Source of the DNA: Rotaria sordida
Taxonomy: Eukaryota > Rotifera > Eurotatoria > Philodinida > Philodinidae
DNA: 64,000 bases
Direction of reading: 5' to 3'
NCBI GenBank assembly: GCA_905250125.1
Contig: CAJNOL010001225.1
Location: 1-64,000, forward strand
Shown here: piece by piece, positions 23,076 through 35,656 of the stretch
Layout: the number at the start of each line of letters is the position of its first letter
Numbering within the stretch: position 1 is the stretch's first letter
The notes under the pieces: generated by a model
The model's input: only the letters and a program-made list of their open reading frames with translations
Database searches by the model: none
What the model was told of the DNA's origin: nothing
Program-made: the position numbers and the translations under genes

Positions 23076-23220
23076 CGTTACAGATTATTAAACTCTACAA
23101 GAAAAAAAAATCTTCAAAAGAAAATAACAGAACAAAAATATATACATGACAGACAGATCATTCCCAGGGAGAAATGAAACGGTCAATATGATGTTTAAAC
23201 GGCCATAATTGCCCATTTAA

Positions 23221-24555
23221 GGGGGGGGGGGGGTATCCCCCCCTAACATACCCTCAAATTTAGCCAGTTTGTAGAGAACACTTTCAATGGTATGTCTTTA
23301 CAATAAAAAAACAGGTAGTCAATTTTTGACCGAGTTATTAATTAATTAAGTTCAAAATTAATTAAAAAATTTGGATTAAGCAGCACTTTTTGTGAACGTT
23401 CCAGTATTTCATAGGAATGTTAGATTTAGTTCATTCCAATGTAGTTTTGTAAACAATCATTTGAAGATATAGTTCCATGAAAAAAAGTCTTAAATATGAC
23501 TTTCTTTTGTGGCGTTTAATCACTAATTAGTCCTAATTAATACTGATTAGTGAGACTCCAGTGCAAAAAGTAACTTTTCCCGACGTTCCAATAAGTTAAA
23601 AACATTCGTGCAATACATCATTCGATAGAGATTTTCCAGCTCTATCGATTGCTGAACTCATTTTGCCTAAGAACTTCCATTTTCGAAAAAACAATTCGAT
23701 ATACTGGATAAAGTACGAAAAATTGGGCTCGTATTCGGTGATTTTGACCAATATATATTCATTTATGGTCAAAATGGATATGATATTCGGAATCAGCATC
23801 AAAAACTGATTTAGAAACATATATTTTTTTCTTGTTACAAAATAAAATTTTCAAACCTTATGTCGCAGTGTTCTGAGAGGACATCATTTGAAAAAAAGCT
23901 GAGGGGGAGTATAGGTGTAATTTTGATGGAAACTTTTTTGCAAACAAAATATATCTACCTGAGTCAGTTTTTGATGCTGATTCCGAATATCATATCCATT
24001 TTGACCATAAAGGAGTATATATCGGTCAAAATTACCGAATACGAGCCCAATTTTTCGTACTTTATCCAGTATATCGAATTTTTTTTTTCGAAAATGGAAG
24101 TTCTCAGGCAAAATGAGTTCAGCAATCGATAGAGCTGGAAAATCTCTATCGAATGATGTATTGCACGAATGTTTTTAACTTATTGGAACGTCGGGAAAAG
24201 TTACTTTTTGCACTGGAGTCTCACTAATCAGTATTAATTAGGACTAATTAGTGATTAAACGCCACAAAAGAAAGTCATATTTAAGACTTTTTTTCATGAA
24301 ACTATATCTCCAAATGATTGTTTACAAAACTACATTAGAATGAACTAAATCTAACATTCCTATGAAATACTGGAACGTTTACAAAAAGTGCTGCTTAACC
24401 CAAATTTTTTAATTAATTTTGAACTTAATTAATTAATAACTCGGTCAAAAATTGACTACCTGTTTTTTTATTGTAAAGACATACCATTGAAAGTGTTCTC
24501 TACAAACTGGCTAAATTTGAGGGTATGTTAGGGGGGGATACCCCGCCCCCCCCCC
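23221..24555. mobile_element. Large foldback (inverted-repeat) element flanked by TTAA
   Basis: A 1335-bp near-perfect palindrome. Arms of about 590-600 bases (23221 to about 23815, and about 23965-24555) surround a spacer of about 150 bases. The ends are homopolymeric: the left starts with 13 G followed by TATCCCCCCC, the right mirrors this. TTAA lies immediately outside each end (23217-23220 and 24556-24559), which suggests a piggyBac-type target duplication. No long ORF is present; the open stretches at 23596-23820 and 23860-24132 are just the two arms read in opposite senses. The arms are very similar, so the element is young, recently converted, or maintained by strand exchange. Confidence 0.78.
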
Positions 24556-24559
24556 TTAA

Positions 24560-25258
24560 CCGAAATGGTAGTGATAAACGGCAAAAAAAGTGATTATCAC
24601 TTTTCTTGCCATGTCAACGCTTCACTCTCATTTAAAACGTGATCTATATTATATAACCGTTTGAACGGCTATGAAGTCAGTATCTTCTACACAAATAGTG
24701 ATAAGTGCTGACGATCATGCATTTTTCCATTGTAAACTGCCGTAAATACACAAAGTAATGTAATTCATTTTTTTTCTTACAACTATTATTCACTTCATTA
24801 TTGTATTCTCATGACTTGAATTTTTACTTTTTATTATTTTATACTACGCATAAAAGTAACTTAAATCGTTTGAAGCTTTGATCGATCTTTGTTCTTTTAT
24901 AAGTTATTTCTGAGAAAACTAATGCACTATATATTTCGTCGTATAAAAAAATGTGTTCCTTCTACCAAAATAAGAATGTGCATGTCGTTATATTATCTTC
25001 GTCAATGAGAATCATGTATTGGAGCGAAACTCAGGATGACGAAAAGCGAATGCCAGATTTACTGCCGTAAAAAAAAAGTAAGAAGGCGCTCTTTATTTAT
25101 ATGAGAGAAAAACGAAAAAATACCAAAAAGAAATAAAAAATAAAAATAATAAACATTAGTGATTTATAAGGGCAATATCTTCATAATAAATGATAAGATA
25201 ACAGCGGCTTTGTATAACATTATTGAAAATATTTTTTCACAAAAGAAAGACGATAATT
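24560..25258. other. Intergenic with a short hairpin
   Basis: At 24580-24611 GGCAAAAAAAGTGAT faces ATCACTTTTCTTGCC, a 15-base stem with a minimal loop and one mismatch. This and the sequence left of 23217 (CCCAGGGAGAAATG, AAACGG motifs) may be remnants of one older palindromic element split by the TTAA element. That is inference only. No gene seen. Confidence 0.35.
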
Positions 25259-25292
25259 CGACGTTTCGATGATCTATGTCATCATTTTCAAG
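25259..25292 (-). ncRNA. Hammerhead-ribozyme-like core of the Penelope-like element
   Basis: On the minus strand, downstream of the GIY-YIG reading frame, TGATGAC is followed by a short stem loop and then CGAAACG. This resembles the CUGAUGA ... GAAA core of the minimal hammerhead ribozymes known in terminal repeats of Penelope-like elements. The helices around it were not verified, and the first base of the CUGAUGA box is A rather than C, so this is a candidate only. Confidence 0.25.
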
Positions 25293-25440
25293 ATTTATTA
25301 AGATCTTAGAAAATTGTACATTGAACAAAGAAAAGAACGAAAGGAAAAAGAAGAAAGAAGAAGAGAAACGAAGGAAGAAAAAGGAGGAAAAGAGAAAACG
25401 AAAAACGAAGAATACAGAAAACAAACGACTTTAAGTTTCA

Positions 25441-26495
25441 TTAAAGATCAGGATTAGGTAGCAGAACTCTCGGTAGACCATCAGGAAAAACAAGTAATGG
25501 TACCGAATGTGTGGTTTTGTTGAGTTCTGGTTCATAAGTCTTGATCAATAATGATTCTTTAATTAATAGACGATAATAATGATTGTCTTGCCATGTTACC
25601 TGAAAATTACTCCAGTCCATATGATGACCTGTTTCTTTTTCATGTCGAGTAATTGATGACTTGGCAATCTTATTATCGTTGCTGTCGTCGTCTGTTGTTG
25701 GTGGTGGTGGTGCTGTTGTTACTGTTGCTGTTTTGTTTTTTATACGTGATGATCTTCTTAATTCTATGATGTTGTTACTAACACTAAGGTCATCACTTAC
25801 ATGGTTGCACTGTTGTTGTTGATAAATTGTTTTTGGTGCACCATGTTCATGTAATCTTCGTAAACATTGACGTTCTGTCTTGCCAATATACGAATGACTA
25901 CAGTCATTGCATTTAATATAATAGACAACATCAGACTGCATATGTTTAACAATTGGATCTTTGGTTTTGAAAAATGCTTGTGTTGATGGTGGTAGTTTGG
26001 TGAAGTATTAGATGTCGAGATCAGGTCGTAGTTTATTAGATAGGTGCTTAATTTTCTTCTTCAATTCTAAAGTTGAAGATCTAATAAACGGTAATTCGAC
26101 ATACATTTTCTTTTTATCACATCCAATTACGGTTAATTTTGATTCTCCATTCATCTTTCGACGATATTGACTTAATTTAATGCCAATAATATTGTCAATA
26201 AAAGACAGTGGATAATCATTTCTTAAACCAATTCTTCTTATTTCATTAAATTCAGCAGCTAATGGTGTATATGTCGAACATATAATGAGTGCACGATTAA
26301 CCATACTAACAATACTAGCCTTTTTATATTCAATAGGAACATAAGAATTCCAAATTTGTTAGTAATCCAGTGAATGTTGGTTTACGATAAATTGTTGTAT
26401 CGCAGCATTGTTGTTCGGGTGATCGAATAACTTGTACATCGAGAAATTCCAATTTATCATTATCTTCAATCTTTCTTGTAAATTTAATCGATGGA
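25441..26495 (-). mobile_element. Truncated Penelope-like retroelement (RT C-terminal part plus GIY-YIG endonuclease)
   Basis: Reading leftward on the minus strand there is first an RT C-terminal region with KLEFLDVQVIR and TTIYRKPTFTGLL, then NRALIICSTYT and RNDYPLSFI, all typical of Penelope-like reverse transcriptases. A GIY-YIG endonuclease follows, with YYIKCNDCSHSYIGKT, the C-x2-C..Y-x-G-x-T signature of the Penelope-type enzyme, and a C-terminal part with ITRHEKETGHHMDW, LLIKESL and PLLVFPDGL. The polymerase core and everything 5' of it are absent. The remnant has about two or more breaks. Its truncated 5' side lies within a few bases of the TGTGGG tract at 26502. The GIY-YIG domain separates it from the endonuclease-less Athena elements that cap bdelloid telomeres. 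Moderately old. Confidence 0.82.
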
Positions 26496-26501
26496 TGAAA
26501 A

Positions 26502-26744
26502 GGGTGTGGGTGTGGGTGTGGGTGTCGGTGTTAGTCTTCTCTTTCCCCACACCCATACCCACACACGCGCACCTGCACCCACACTCACACACCCACACAC
26601 CCACACTCACACCCCACACACCCACACACTCACACACCCACACACCCACACACCCACACACCCACACACCCACACCCACACCCACCCACCCACACCCACC
26701 CACATCCACCCACATCCACCCACACCCACACCCACCCACACCCT
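26502..26744. repeat. Telomere-hexamer module: TGTGGG array facing a long CCCACA-type array
   Basis: The G arm at 26502-26530 is four to five exact GGGTGT units. It is followed by 15 bases (TTAGTCTTCTCTTTC) and then by about 200 bases of CACACCC/CCCACA variants to 26744. TGTGGG is the known bdelloid telomere repeat. The order G-strand then C-strand along one DNA strand is that of two chromosome ends joined head to head. The C arm is much longer and includes CACACACCC and CCCACATCCAC variants. The apparent ORFs across it are artefacts of the repeat. Confidence 0.85.
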
Positions 26745-28511
26745 CAAGTAAGTACTATTTTGCTGGAAAAAATCTTTTCCTTTTGTTTCGTTTGATGCAT
26801 GATGCCTGCTTCGTCCGCAGATTTTTATTCAGGCAACAACAACAACAACACCACACACTTCACATCTTGGTTATTTCCAACTTCTACAAAAAATAACTCT
26901 CTAGTTTCCATTGAAACATTCCTGTCTTAATTGTGCCAAAGCTCTTCATTTCTACAATGTTGCTTCCATGTCAAACTACATCGATAATTAATCAACAACG
27001 CTACCGCAGCATTTCCATCACTATACAAGTTAGTCAAAATAACAAAGAAATCGAGTCTTCTAAGCCGGTCTTCATGAAATAATTTCTCCTAATGATAACT
27101 TGATTTTCTACGAAGTCTAACACTACATTCCTTAAGGAATGGTACTACTTTGCACGTGGAATCTTCATGCGGTAAATTATCATTTACCACAGGTGCGAAT
27201 ATGCGATAGTGCATGTCACGTAGTTCTCTTGGCTTTTACAAACGCACAAAAAGACTCCTTTTTCGCATTTAGCTTATACCAGAAACTACATAAAATTAGC
27301 TGGCTTTCAATTCACTCTCGATGCACGACATCCGACCAGCAATATTACTGATAACGACGTTCTCCAATTCATTCACATTTACAAGGTAATAACAAACGCA
27401 ATTCACTTGGACATCCGAAAAGCAAGAATATATTCTCGGCCAGGTGTTCACTTACAAATACATCTGCTAACAGTCCTCACACAGTCTTTTGCCCATATCG
27501 ACTTCCACACTCACAACCAACGCATCGATAGACGCTGTTTCACTGTCGCACCAACGTGTTCAGCCACACTTCATACCCAAACTAATTTCCATGCGTATGT
27601 TGGTACGGCTAGGCACATCCTATAGAAACGACCCATCGCCCACTAGCCAGCTGATAACATTGTCAGGTCCACTTCTGCCGATATATATCTTTAACCAACA
27701 ATAACTCACAGCCTCTCAACATGCGCCCACATATACGCATTCACCTCCACAGACATTCTGACATGCCCACGTAGATAGGGTCTCCCACTTACTGTCGGAA
27801 CATCCACAAAGTTTCACGGACCTTCAATTTCAGTCACAATCTATTGATTGCACCACCAACCATACCGGTTCTAATAGAAACTTCCATAAACATCGATACA
27901 CAAGCTAGGCCCATACATGACGATCGTGTCCCTTATCGTAAATTGTCACGCATCCCAAAGCACTTACACCACTCATTCGCACTGCTCTAGTCACTTATAC
28001 ATACTCTAACACATACAACACCGAGGTAAACGAAACATCCATGCCCAGAGACAATCATCTGCAAACGCAATCCATATCCAAACTCACAGTCAAATAAACA
28101 CAAATACGTGTTTTGCACACTAACATTAAGTCAAACAGTCATTGCCCGAACCTGGATCCATGATCAGCTACCTTGATCAATCACACTCCACATTCATGCC
28201 AACTGTACATCCGCAGTGATGCTATTACAGAAATGCATATGGAGCTGAATCCCACACCATCAACCATTGCACACAGATATCCATAGTCCTACTGCCACTC
28301 CACTACCACAGTTACATTACCTGCTAAACCATATACGGCATGCATGTCTCAGTGTATCACCACAGTCTCAACAATCAATGCTATCGCGTAACGTAACAAG
28401 CCATCAGCCCATAACCACAACCGCACTTACTCTCTAAGCCACACCCAACATTTATTCACACTGCACATGCGTCCCAACGGCAATCTTCCACTCCCTGCCA
28501 TTTGTGAGACA
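26745..28511. repeat. C-rich, G-poor region, probably a decayed CCCACA-type array
   Basis: For about 1.75 kb after the clean array the plus strand stays rich in C and A and poor in G. In the 60-base lines starting at 27481, 28021 and 28381 I counted C:G of 20:8, 19:9 and 23:7. Short fragments such as CCACAC, CACACCC, CCCACATC and TTCACAC remain scattered throughout. The skew ends where a G arm starts at 28512. Mutational decay of an old telomere-type or satellite array explains this better than coding. The open stretches here (27139-27704) look like composition artefacts. Confidence 0.45.
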
Positions 28512-28754
28512 GGGTGTGGGTGTGATTTTTGAGCTGCGATTGGAGATAGTGCAATATATGGCCGAGCATCGAACTGTCGCTGTGCTATCCTCCGTCTGTG
28601 GGGTACTGATGGTGTCTGCTTTGTACTGTCAGTGTAGGCGTGGTTTTCTAGGAACCTGGACCTGACAAAAAAAGTGAAATTTTAGACCCGAGCTCGGACC
28701 CGACCAGGTCTGGATCTGGAAGGACCCGCAGGGTCCTAATCCACACCCACACGC
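28512..28754. repeat. Telomere-like G arm and C arm around a GC-rich core
   Basis: GGGTGTGGGTGTG at 28512 is followed, after about 215 bases, by CCACACCCACACGC ending at 28754. The interval includes a GC-rich stretch (28690-28738) with ACCCGAGCTCGGACCC and GGTCTGGATCTGG, short self-complementary motifs. This is the same G-then-C order as the other modules but with a longer interior. Confidence 0.45.
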
Positions 28755-31700
28755 TTCTAATTTAAGAATTAATTTAAATAACATAAATGTAATTTTGTTT
28801 CAACTTTAAAATGTATCAATTTAATTTAAAATTAAACAAAAGCACTATACTAAAAGAATGAATCTCTTTCCAATTTAAATGATTATTGGTTCATTATTTG
28901 TACTGAATATTTTTTGCATATATTAGTTTTTTTAAAATCTTTGCGATCAGAAAGAAATTTTTTAAACTAAAAAAAAATCTAAAATAGTTCCATCCAAGCA
29001 TATGTACATAATTTTGTGTTATAATAAAAAATTTTTATGCGTATGAAAATTTTGAAAAATTCTATTAAATAGTGTCTAAGAATCTTTCGTGAGACATAGC
29101 AGTTGATTTCTCAATAACATAGTTCGATTGCCTAAACGACCAGTTAGTAACATATTATATACCTGCTCGGATCTAACCTTTCGCCTTATATATTTCGATA
29201 TCACTAGCTGACTTGAGGAGTGCAGCTCCAGCAACGAACATGGCCATTATTTGATGTAATAACTGGTAACAAATCATAGCTTTGTCATAAATGCATGGGC
29301 TGAAAACTGTTGAATGCTGAGTGAAAACCAATTACAGGAATTTGGCCTACTGTGGTTCAATGCAGTCGTTTTGCATGATTGGTGATCATTTGATCTAGTT
29401 AAACAAAATCTAGCCAATGACAATAGCTCGTAAGCATTGCATTGTGTTGTAATAAAGAGAATTATAAAAAAATACTTGCGATAAATGGCTTTAACGAATG
29501 TAACTGTGTATAAATAGCCAGAACAATTACTTTGAACATGTAATGAAATAGTTCCTTGAGTAACTTATTTCTATATATTGTTTTTCTTCAACTCTCTCTC
29601 TTATTCTAGAATTATAAAGAAATTTTAGAAAAATATAAGACATTATTTCGTGTTTCTATTTAAGCTTCTCTTTATTCAAAGTTTCATGCAGTTATCATAC
29701 TGAACGACATTAATAACATGGCTCAGAAAGTTTCTAGAATATTGTAAAGTCTTCGTCGAAATTTGAATGGCTGAAATATGTTTGTGAATGTTCTAAACAG
29801 TATAGTTTTTGATTTTTGCGCAAATAAAAATTAAGATGATAGATGCCAAAGATGATAGGTAATCATGCATTGATTTGTTACAACTTAAAAAACATAAACT
29901 GATCAAGTTATAACTTTTGGGAAATCATCAATATCAGTATTTCTGAGCTTATAGATGTATATAATAGTGTGTTGAGACTTGCTCTAGACATCATGAATAT
30001 GTTGTTATAAAAGGTTTGTTTATTAGTTAAATTAATAAAAACGTTATATGAAAATGAAATACAACGAGAGAATAGTAATAACGAAAAGAACAAACTTCTG
30101 TTCGAAATGCAGAAATAAATAAAAACAGATCGTTTCTCTGGCAATTGATAACTCTTGGAAAAACAACTATAATCTGTTAGAGATTTTTCACTTTGCGTAT
30201 TATCTTCACAAAAAAAAACTTAATGACATTATGAAAAACTACTGTTATTTAATACAAAAAAAAAGAATATATATTTCATGAAAAAGCATTACAATTCTTA
30301 TGAAATACTTTCAAAAAAAATAAACATTGTGCCGATGTCGCTAATTGTCAATCTAATTTGTCATTTTTTTTCTTTCTATCCAACCACATAGTTGATGATT
30401 TCATCAGCTGATTCATTGACAATTATAATCAGATGTTTTTCTTTGAGTATTCTAGATGACCTACAGGAATATTATTCGTATAAAACCGCAATTTTAGTGT
30501 ATTGTAGAAGTCACATTGTTTATTTAGTTTTTTATATATCGTTCGAAACTTCAATTTGTCTTGAATTTTTTTGCAATTCACATGAAATTTTTTTGTTTCG
30601 CTAATTTCTTCAGTGTAATATGAACAAAAATTTTATTATTCTTTAAATGAAAAAAAAAAGAAACGTTGGAGAATTCTTTCTTAGTTCTTATAGTTCCAAC
30701 ATTATCTTTGTAATAGGAATATGACATATCTAATGTAAATGAAGAATACTAACTAAAATGTTGATTTAATGACAAATATTTTTTGAAAATTTAATCTTTT
30801 TTTTAACAAGTTTTATAGAAATATAAGTAATAAATAAAACTCGTCAAAATCGTTTTCTTTATTTCCCCATTAAATAATCGATCATCGCATAATAAATATC
30901 ATTATTTATTATAGTGTACGTTCAAATATCATAAATATCCTTGTAGTTCCAACTTGACACTATCATCTTCGCCATTATATCATCATCTATCGAGTGTACG
31001 TGATTGTCTTCTTTACTCTTTCTCTCTCTACATCTGATTCGATAACTACGAAGAAATCATCATATGATGATATCTCTTGACAAACGTTAGTTACATCATT
31101 GCCACTCGCCCTATTGTATTTCATTACTGATTCACAAAACAACTAAATTTTAGGTTTCTCTTGTTTCTCCATAATTTTATTCTACTGAAAAAAAAAGACG
31201 ACACTTGATAATCATTGATCAACATCACTATTGAATAACTTCTGTTATATATGGATATAATAAAGTGTTGAATATATTTTGTTTTCATAGAGTATATTTA
31301 TTCTATTAGCAAACTTGAAATACATAGATAGAATCAAGGATACAAGTATGTATTTACATTTTTTTTTTTCTTAACAATTATCTTTAATATTTAATTGATC
31401 TTTTGAGTCATTTGAATACTAACAAACTATGAAAATTTAAATAAATGATATAAATTGATTAGAATTTTCTTTAGATTTATAAAAATGTTTTTAATATTTA
31501 ATAATATAGAAATAATTTATATCTTATAAAAGCATATTTGCAAAACCCTTGGGTAAGAAAAATTGTAGATTTTATTCTTAAAAATTAAATAAAAAAAAAA
31601 AAGTTTTTTGTTTTTTTTCTATCAAATTCAAATCTATTCATCGTTATTCTAATGACATTTTCATCCTTCGTAATAACGCAAAAAAAACAAATCACGTTTA

Positions 31701-34700
31701 TCTTAATACTTACTCTAAGAAAAGAAAAGAACGATAAAATGTTATATGAGACAAACTATTATCATCAAAACAGCAAGTTTCTGTGTTGGGGTAGATAAAC
31801 ACTAATTTATTTCAATGGTAGTATATAATGTTTTTTATTCTATTACTTATGAAAATTTCTCAGTATTTTGATGTATAATATATATAATTAAGTTCAGAGA
31901 AAAGATGAAATTTTTTTTTCTGTATAGTTCGAAAAGAATTATCTCGTGAGATTTACGCATGTTTTTTTTTTCTCACTCAATATACATTGTGTGAAGCGTA
32001 AAAGTTCTATATTCATTTGTTGTTTCTAACGATATATTATCTTTAAATCATAACTCAACCATATAATCTTTTTTGCATAAGAAAGAAATCACTAGTTCCA
32101 ATCTTCTTCTTCGTTTTTTTTTCTGTTTATAAATATTAACTTTGTAAAGAATGATCATCATATCATTTAATAACTTAAATACGTAAATTTTCATTACTAT
32201 TAAATTCTTGTAGAATTTTATGAATAGAACAAATGTCCTTGAATATATATATTTTATCATTATCCAATTAATATTTCGTTCTTCTACACTCTTGTTGCAC
32301 ATATTTTCGTCTTTTAGTCCATACAGAGAACGCATGCTACCTTATATATAGTCAAATAAAAAAGCAAAGGTATTTTATTCGCATATTTTACTTAGATAGA
32401 ATAAGTCAGACAAAGCGATTAATGGCTAAACAATATTAAATTAGAAGATTCACGTAAGATATTTCTATCATTTAGTTTAACATGATTTATTTGGACATCA
32501 TTACTTAAGAATAGCATCATTATTAATATTTTTCAATCATTTCATCGATCATCTGAGAGAAAAAAGAAAGAGAATGAAAAAAACATACTATATGACTTCT
32601 CATATGGTAATCATCTATATAATGTATAGCGGGTAGCTCATAGAAGAAAAAACGATAGAAAGAACAGAAAGATATAAACCACAAATAGCCAGTGTTGCTT
32701 GATTTATATATAACTATGTCAATAAGGATTGTTATTTTACATAAGTTTACATAGATGTATATATATATCTATATATTTCAGACACAATCAATTAAATAGT
32801 TGAGAAAAAAAGTTTAAATAATTATTTTTTCAATATTCATCATTTTATACAATTCAATAATTCAATTTGAAACGGTAAATATTTTTTATATTAAACGCAA
32901 AAAAAATAGTCATATTTGTTGAATAATCATCATATGAATTATGTTTATTATTATTGAGAAAGAAGAATATAATCTCCCTAAGGAAATTCTTTTTTTTTTT
33001 GCTTTGTAGTATTCGTCATTTGAACATTTATAAACTGAAAACATCATAAATTTTGCTGATATATTTAATAAAAAATACATTATACTTCTTTTTCAAAGTC
33101 ACGCGCACACATACACACATATTAGCAATACGTTTTTACTCTTTACTTTCTTCGTGTTTTTTTTTTCGGTGTAAGTAAATGCGTGCATATGTCGCCTACT
33201 TCTTTCAAATATAGTTGATGATTGACAATTTGAGTGCAACTTTTAATCGTGAATGATTCCTCTCACTTGTCTCCTGTCAATTTTTTTTTTTTGCTTTCTT
33301 TTTTATTTTTAATTTCACATGTCTTGAATTATTATTGACATTAAACAAAGCAAAAAAAGCCTTGAGATGATTTTAAATCAATGCGCAATTAAATCTACAT
33401 CGAAAAATTGACTGTATTTATGTTTTTCTCTGTTGACTTTTTTATTGGCCTTGAATATCTATATGTATTATATATATATCCAGGCCGTACTCATGTCTGT
33501 ATATCTCATATTGCCATTATCAGCATGAGTAACCACCAAAATAAACGTCATAATCATCGTCTCTCAAGGGCAATCTATGACCATGTGAGCAAACGAAAAT
33601 AAATAAAGAAGAAAAAAAAAAAGAATATGATAAATTTGTTGTTATTCTATCTTTGAACGATGAGAGTGTAGAAGACATAGATAATATCTTACTAATTGGT
33701 ATACATAAGCAGGTATATGGAAAGGGAAAGAATCGTGCGATCAACTAAAGACAATACGGCTTCATCGTTATCGTCGTCATGTTTACATATATGAAAAAGA
33801 GAAAGAACGAGAGACAAAAGAGAGAAATCTTATGATGTTGTTGGCGAGGCGTCAAGTGAAGAGTAATACGTTTGTTGCAGCGACCGCATGGAACATAAGT
33901 GCAAGTTTCTATTGTATTTTTTTCTCCTTTTTCTTTCTCTCTCTCTCTCGCTTCCACTTTATCACCTAATAGTTGTGAGATGACGTCTTATATTTATTCA
34001 TATACTCGCGCTATTTTTCTTTTTTTTTTTTTATTGTTCATTTGAATATGTTTTGTTTTTCTAGCATTAATCTTGTCGACAATAGACAATAATGGATCAT
34101 TGAATACTCTTAATTGATAAAACCAACTTTTAACAGGTAAAAAAAAAAATGAGAAGAATCAATGGATGTCAGTTGTTGTTATGATTATTATTGCTTTTTC
34201 TATAACATATTATTGTAACGAGATCGATGTCGTAGAGAATTGAAGACAGAAAGGAAGAAAAATGGTCTATCAAGCTCTATATAGAATTGACATATGACTA
34301 TAAAAGAACATTGAATCATTTTTATTTCAATGTTCTATAGCTCAATTGTAATCATGAGAATCTTTTGATGGTTTTTTTTTTCTTCCAATAAGTATGACAA
34401 AGAACGATTTAATCATTTGCTTTCTTTTCTTTTTCTCTAATCGATCAAATACTTAGAAATAAAAACAAAAGCGAGTAATATTCACGACAAGTATTTATTA
34501 TCGGATGGAATAGAAAAATGACACTTTTTAATAGATCTGCCTCTTTTTTTTTTAATCTGTATAAGAATATAGAATTTAAATCTAACTTGTTTAAGATAGA
34601 AAATGATAGAGCTATAGTGCGAACATGAGTATAATGAATTCGAGTCATCTTACATTGAACAGCTAATGTTCGAGATTATCTCAATGAGTAATATCTGCTA

Positions 34701-35656
34701 ATTGTGTTGAGTTCGAGTAGTTCTTGTAAATCTGAGACAAAAGGAATTTATCCGTAATCATAATAATGACAGAAGAATAATAACTTGTTTTTGTTCTACA
34801 AAAACATATAAGATCTTTCATAGTGAAAAACTTATGATTACTATCGCATTTTTATCTTAATTAAACATATTTGCTGTTTTTTTCGTTAAATCATTTATAG
34901 AATTAATAAGAGAATATCTATGTTTGCCGTAATCAATACTAGTTACTTTATGAGTTACTACAGAATAGGTAATATATGAAGATTCTATTTAATTTTAAAT
35001 GAAAACCTTGATCTTATAAGGTAAGTCATCCAACTAATTAATTGTATTTGAGTCTGGACTATGTGCATCATGTAGATTCAAATATGTTTTAAATATCTTG
35101 AAAAACGTTCGGGTCTTTAGCTTATTACTACAGAGATATTGCTCAAGGAACATCAATGAAAATTGATTTACGAATTTCGATATGAAAATTTGTACAAATA
35201 TAAACCTTCATAAGAATAGTTTAATAGGAAAGTTTTAGGTCTTCTGATATATTCCTATTCTGAAATAAGAACATTGAATCTGCCGGTATATACAAACGAT
35301 GTAAATGACACGTTTTTGTTTCTTTGTAAAGTTTCAAATAGAAATTCAAAAAATAAATTTTCATAATGTTTTGGAGGGGTGACCGACCATGACATTGACT
35401 TAAATCAATACGCTACAGTTGCAATATCTTCGTCGCAATAAGTTAAGGACTTAAACTCTTTTCACAGTATTCATAGTTCATTAATGTCAACACGATGTGC
35501 ATAGTTCAACTCAAACGCGATTAATCATTTGGGAGATTTTTCTCGTCAATAGTTCAGGAAAGATACAAAAAAAAATTTTGTTTTTACATATTTAGATTAC
35601 TCATTGGCATGAAAAAATGTTGTCTATGATAAATCAAGTATTTATTATTAATATCA
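28755..35656. other. 6.9-kb gene-poor AT-rich region
   Basis: No ORF above about 95 codons has a credible start or family resemblance, and no consistent donor/acceptor chain was found. The DNA is rich in poly-A/T runs and TATATA stretches (for example 32755-32775 and 33465-33480). It may hold regulatory DNA or a long UTR for the Atos gene, which begins at its right edge. I see no tRNA or rRNA. Confidence 0.45.

Noticed and set aside
23596-24132. Three open frames of 74-90 codons with near-identical products on opposite strands
   Set aside because: They are the two arms of the TTAA palindrome, which explains the matching products.
25164-25424. Phe/Ser-rich minus-strand open frame
   Set aside because: Produced by a purine-rich GAAAGAAGAAG run on the plus strand in the 3' region of the Penelope-like element.
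26359-26896. Open frames encoding Gly/Cys/Trp/Val or His/Thr/Pro repeats
   Set aside because: These are the telomere-type hexamer array read in frame; the protein repeats are a consequence of the DNA repeat.
27139-27704. Plus-strand open frames of 70-72 codons
   Set aside because: They lie in the C-rich decayed array, overlap each other and show no domain.
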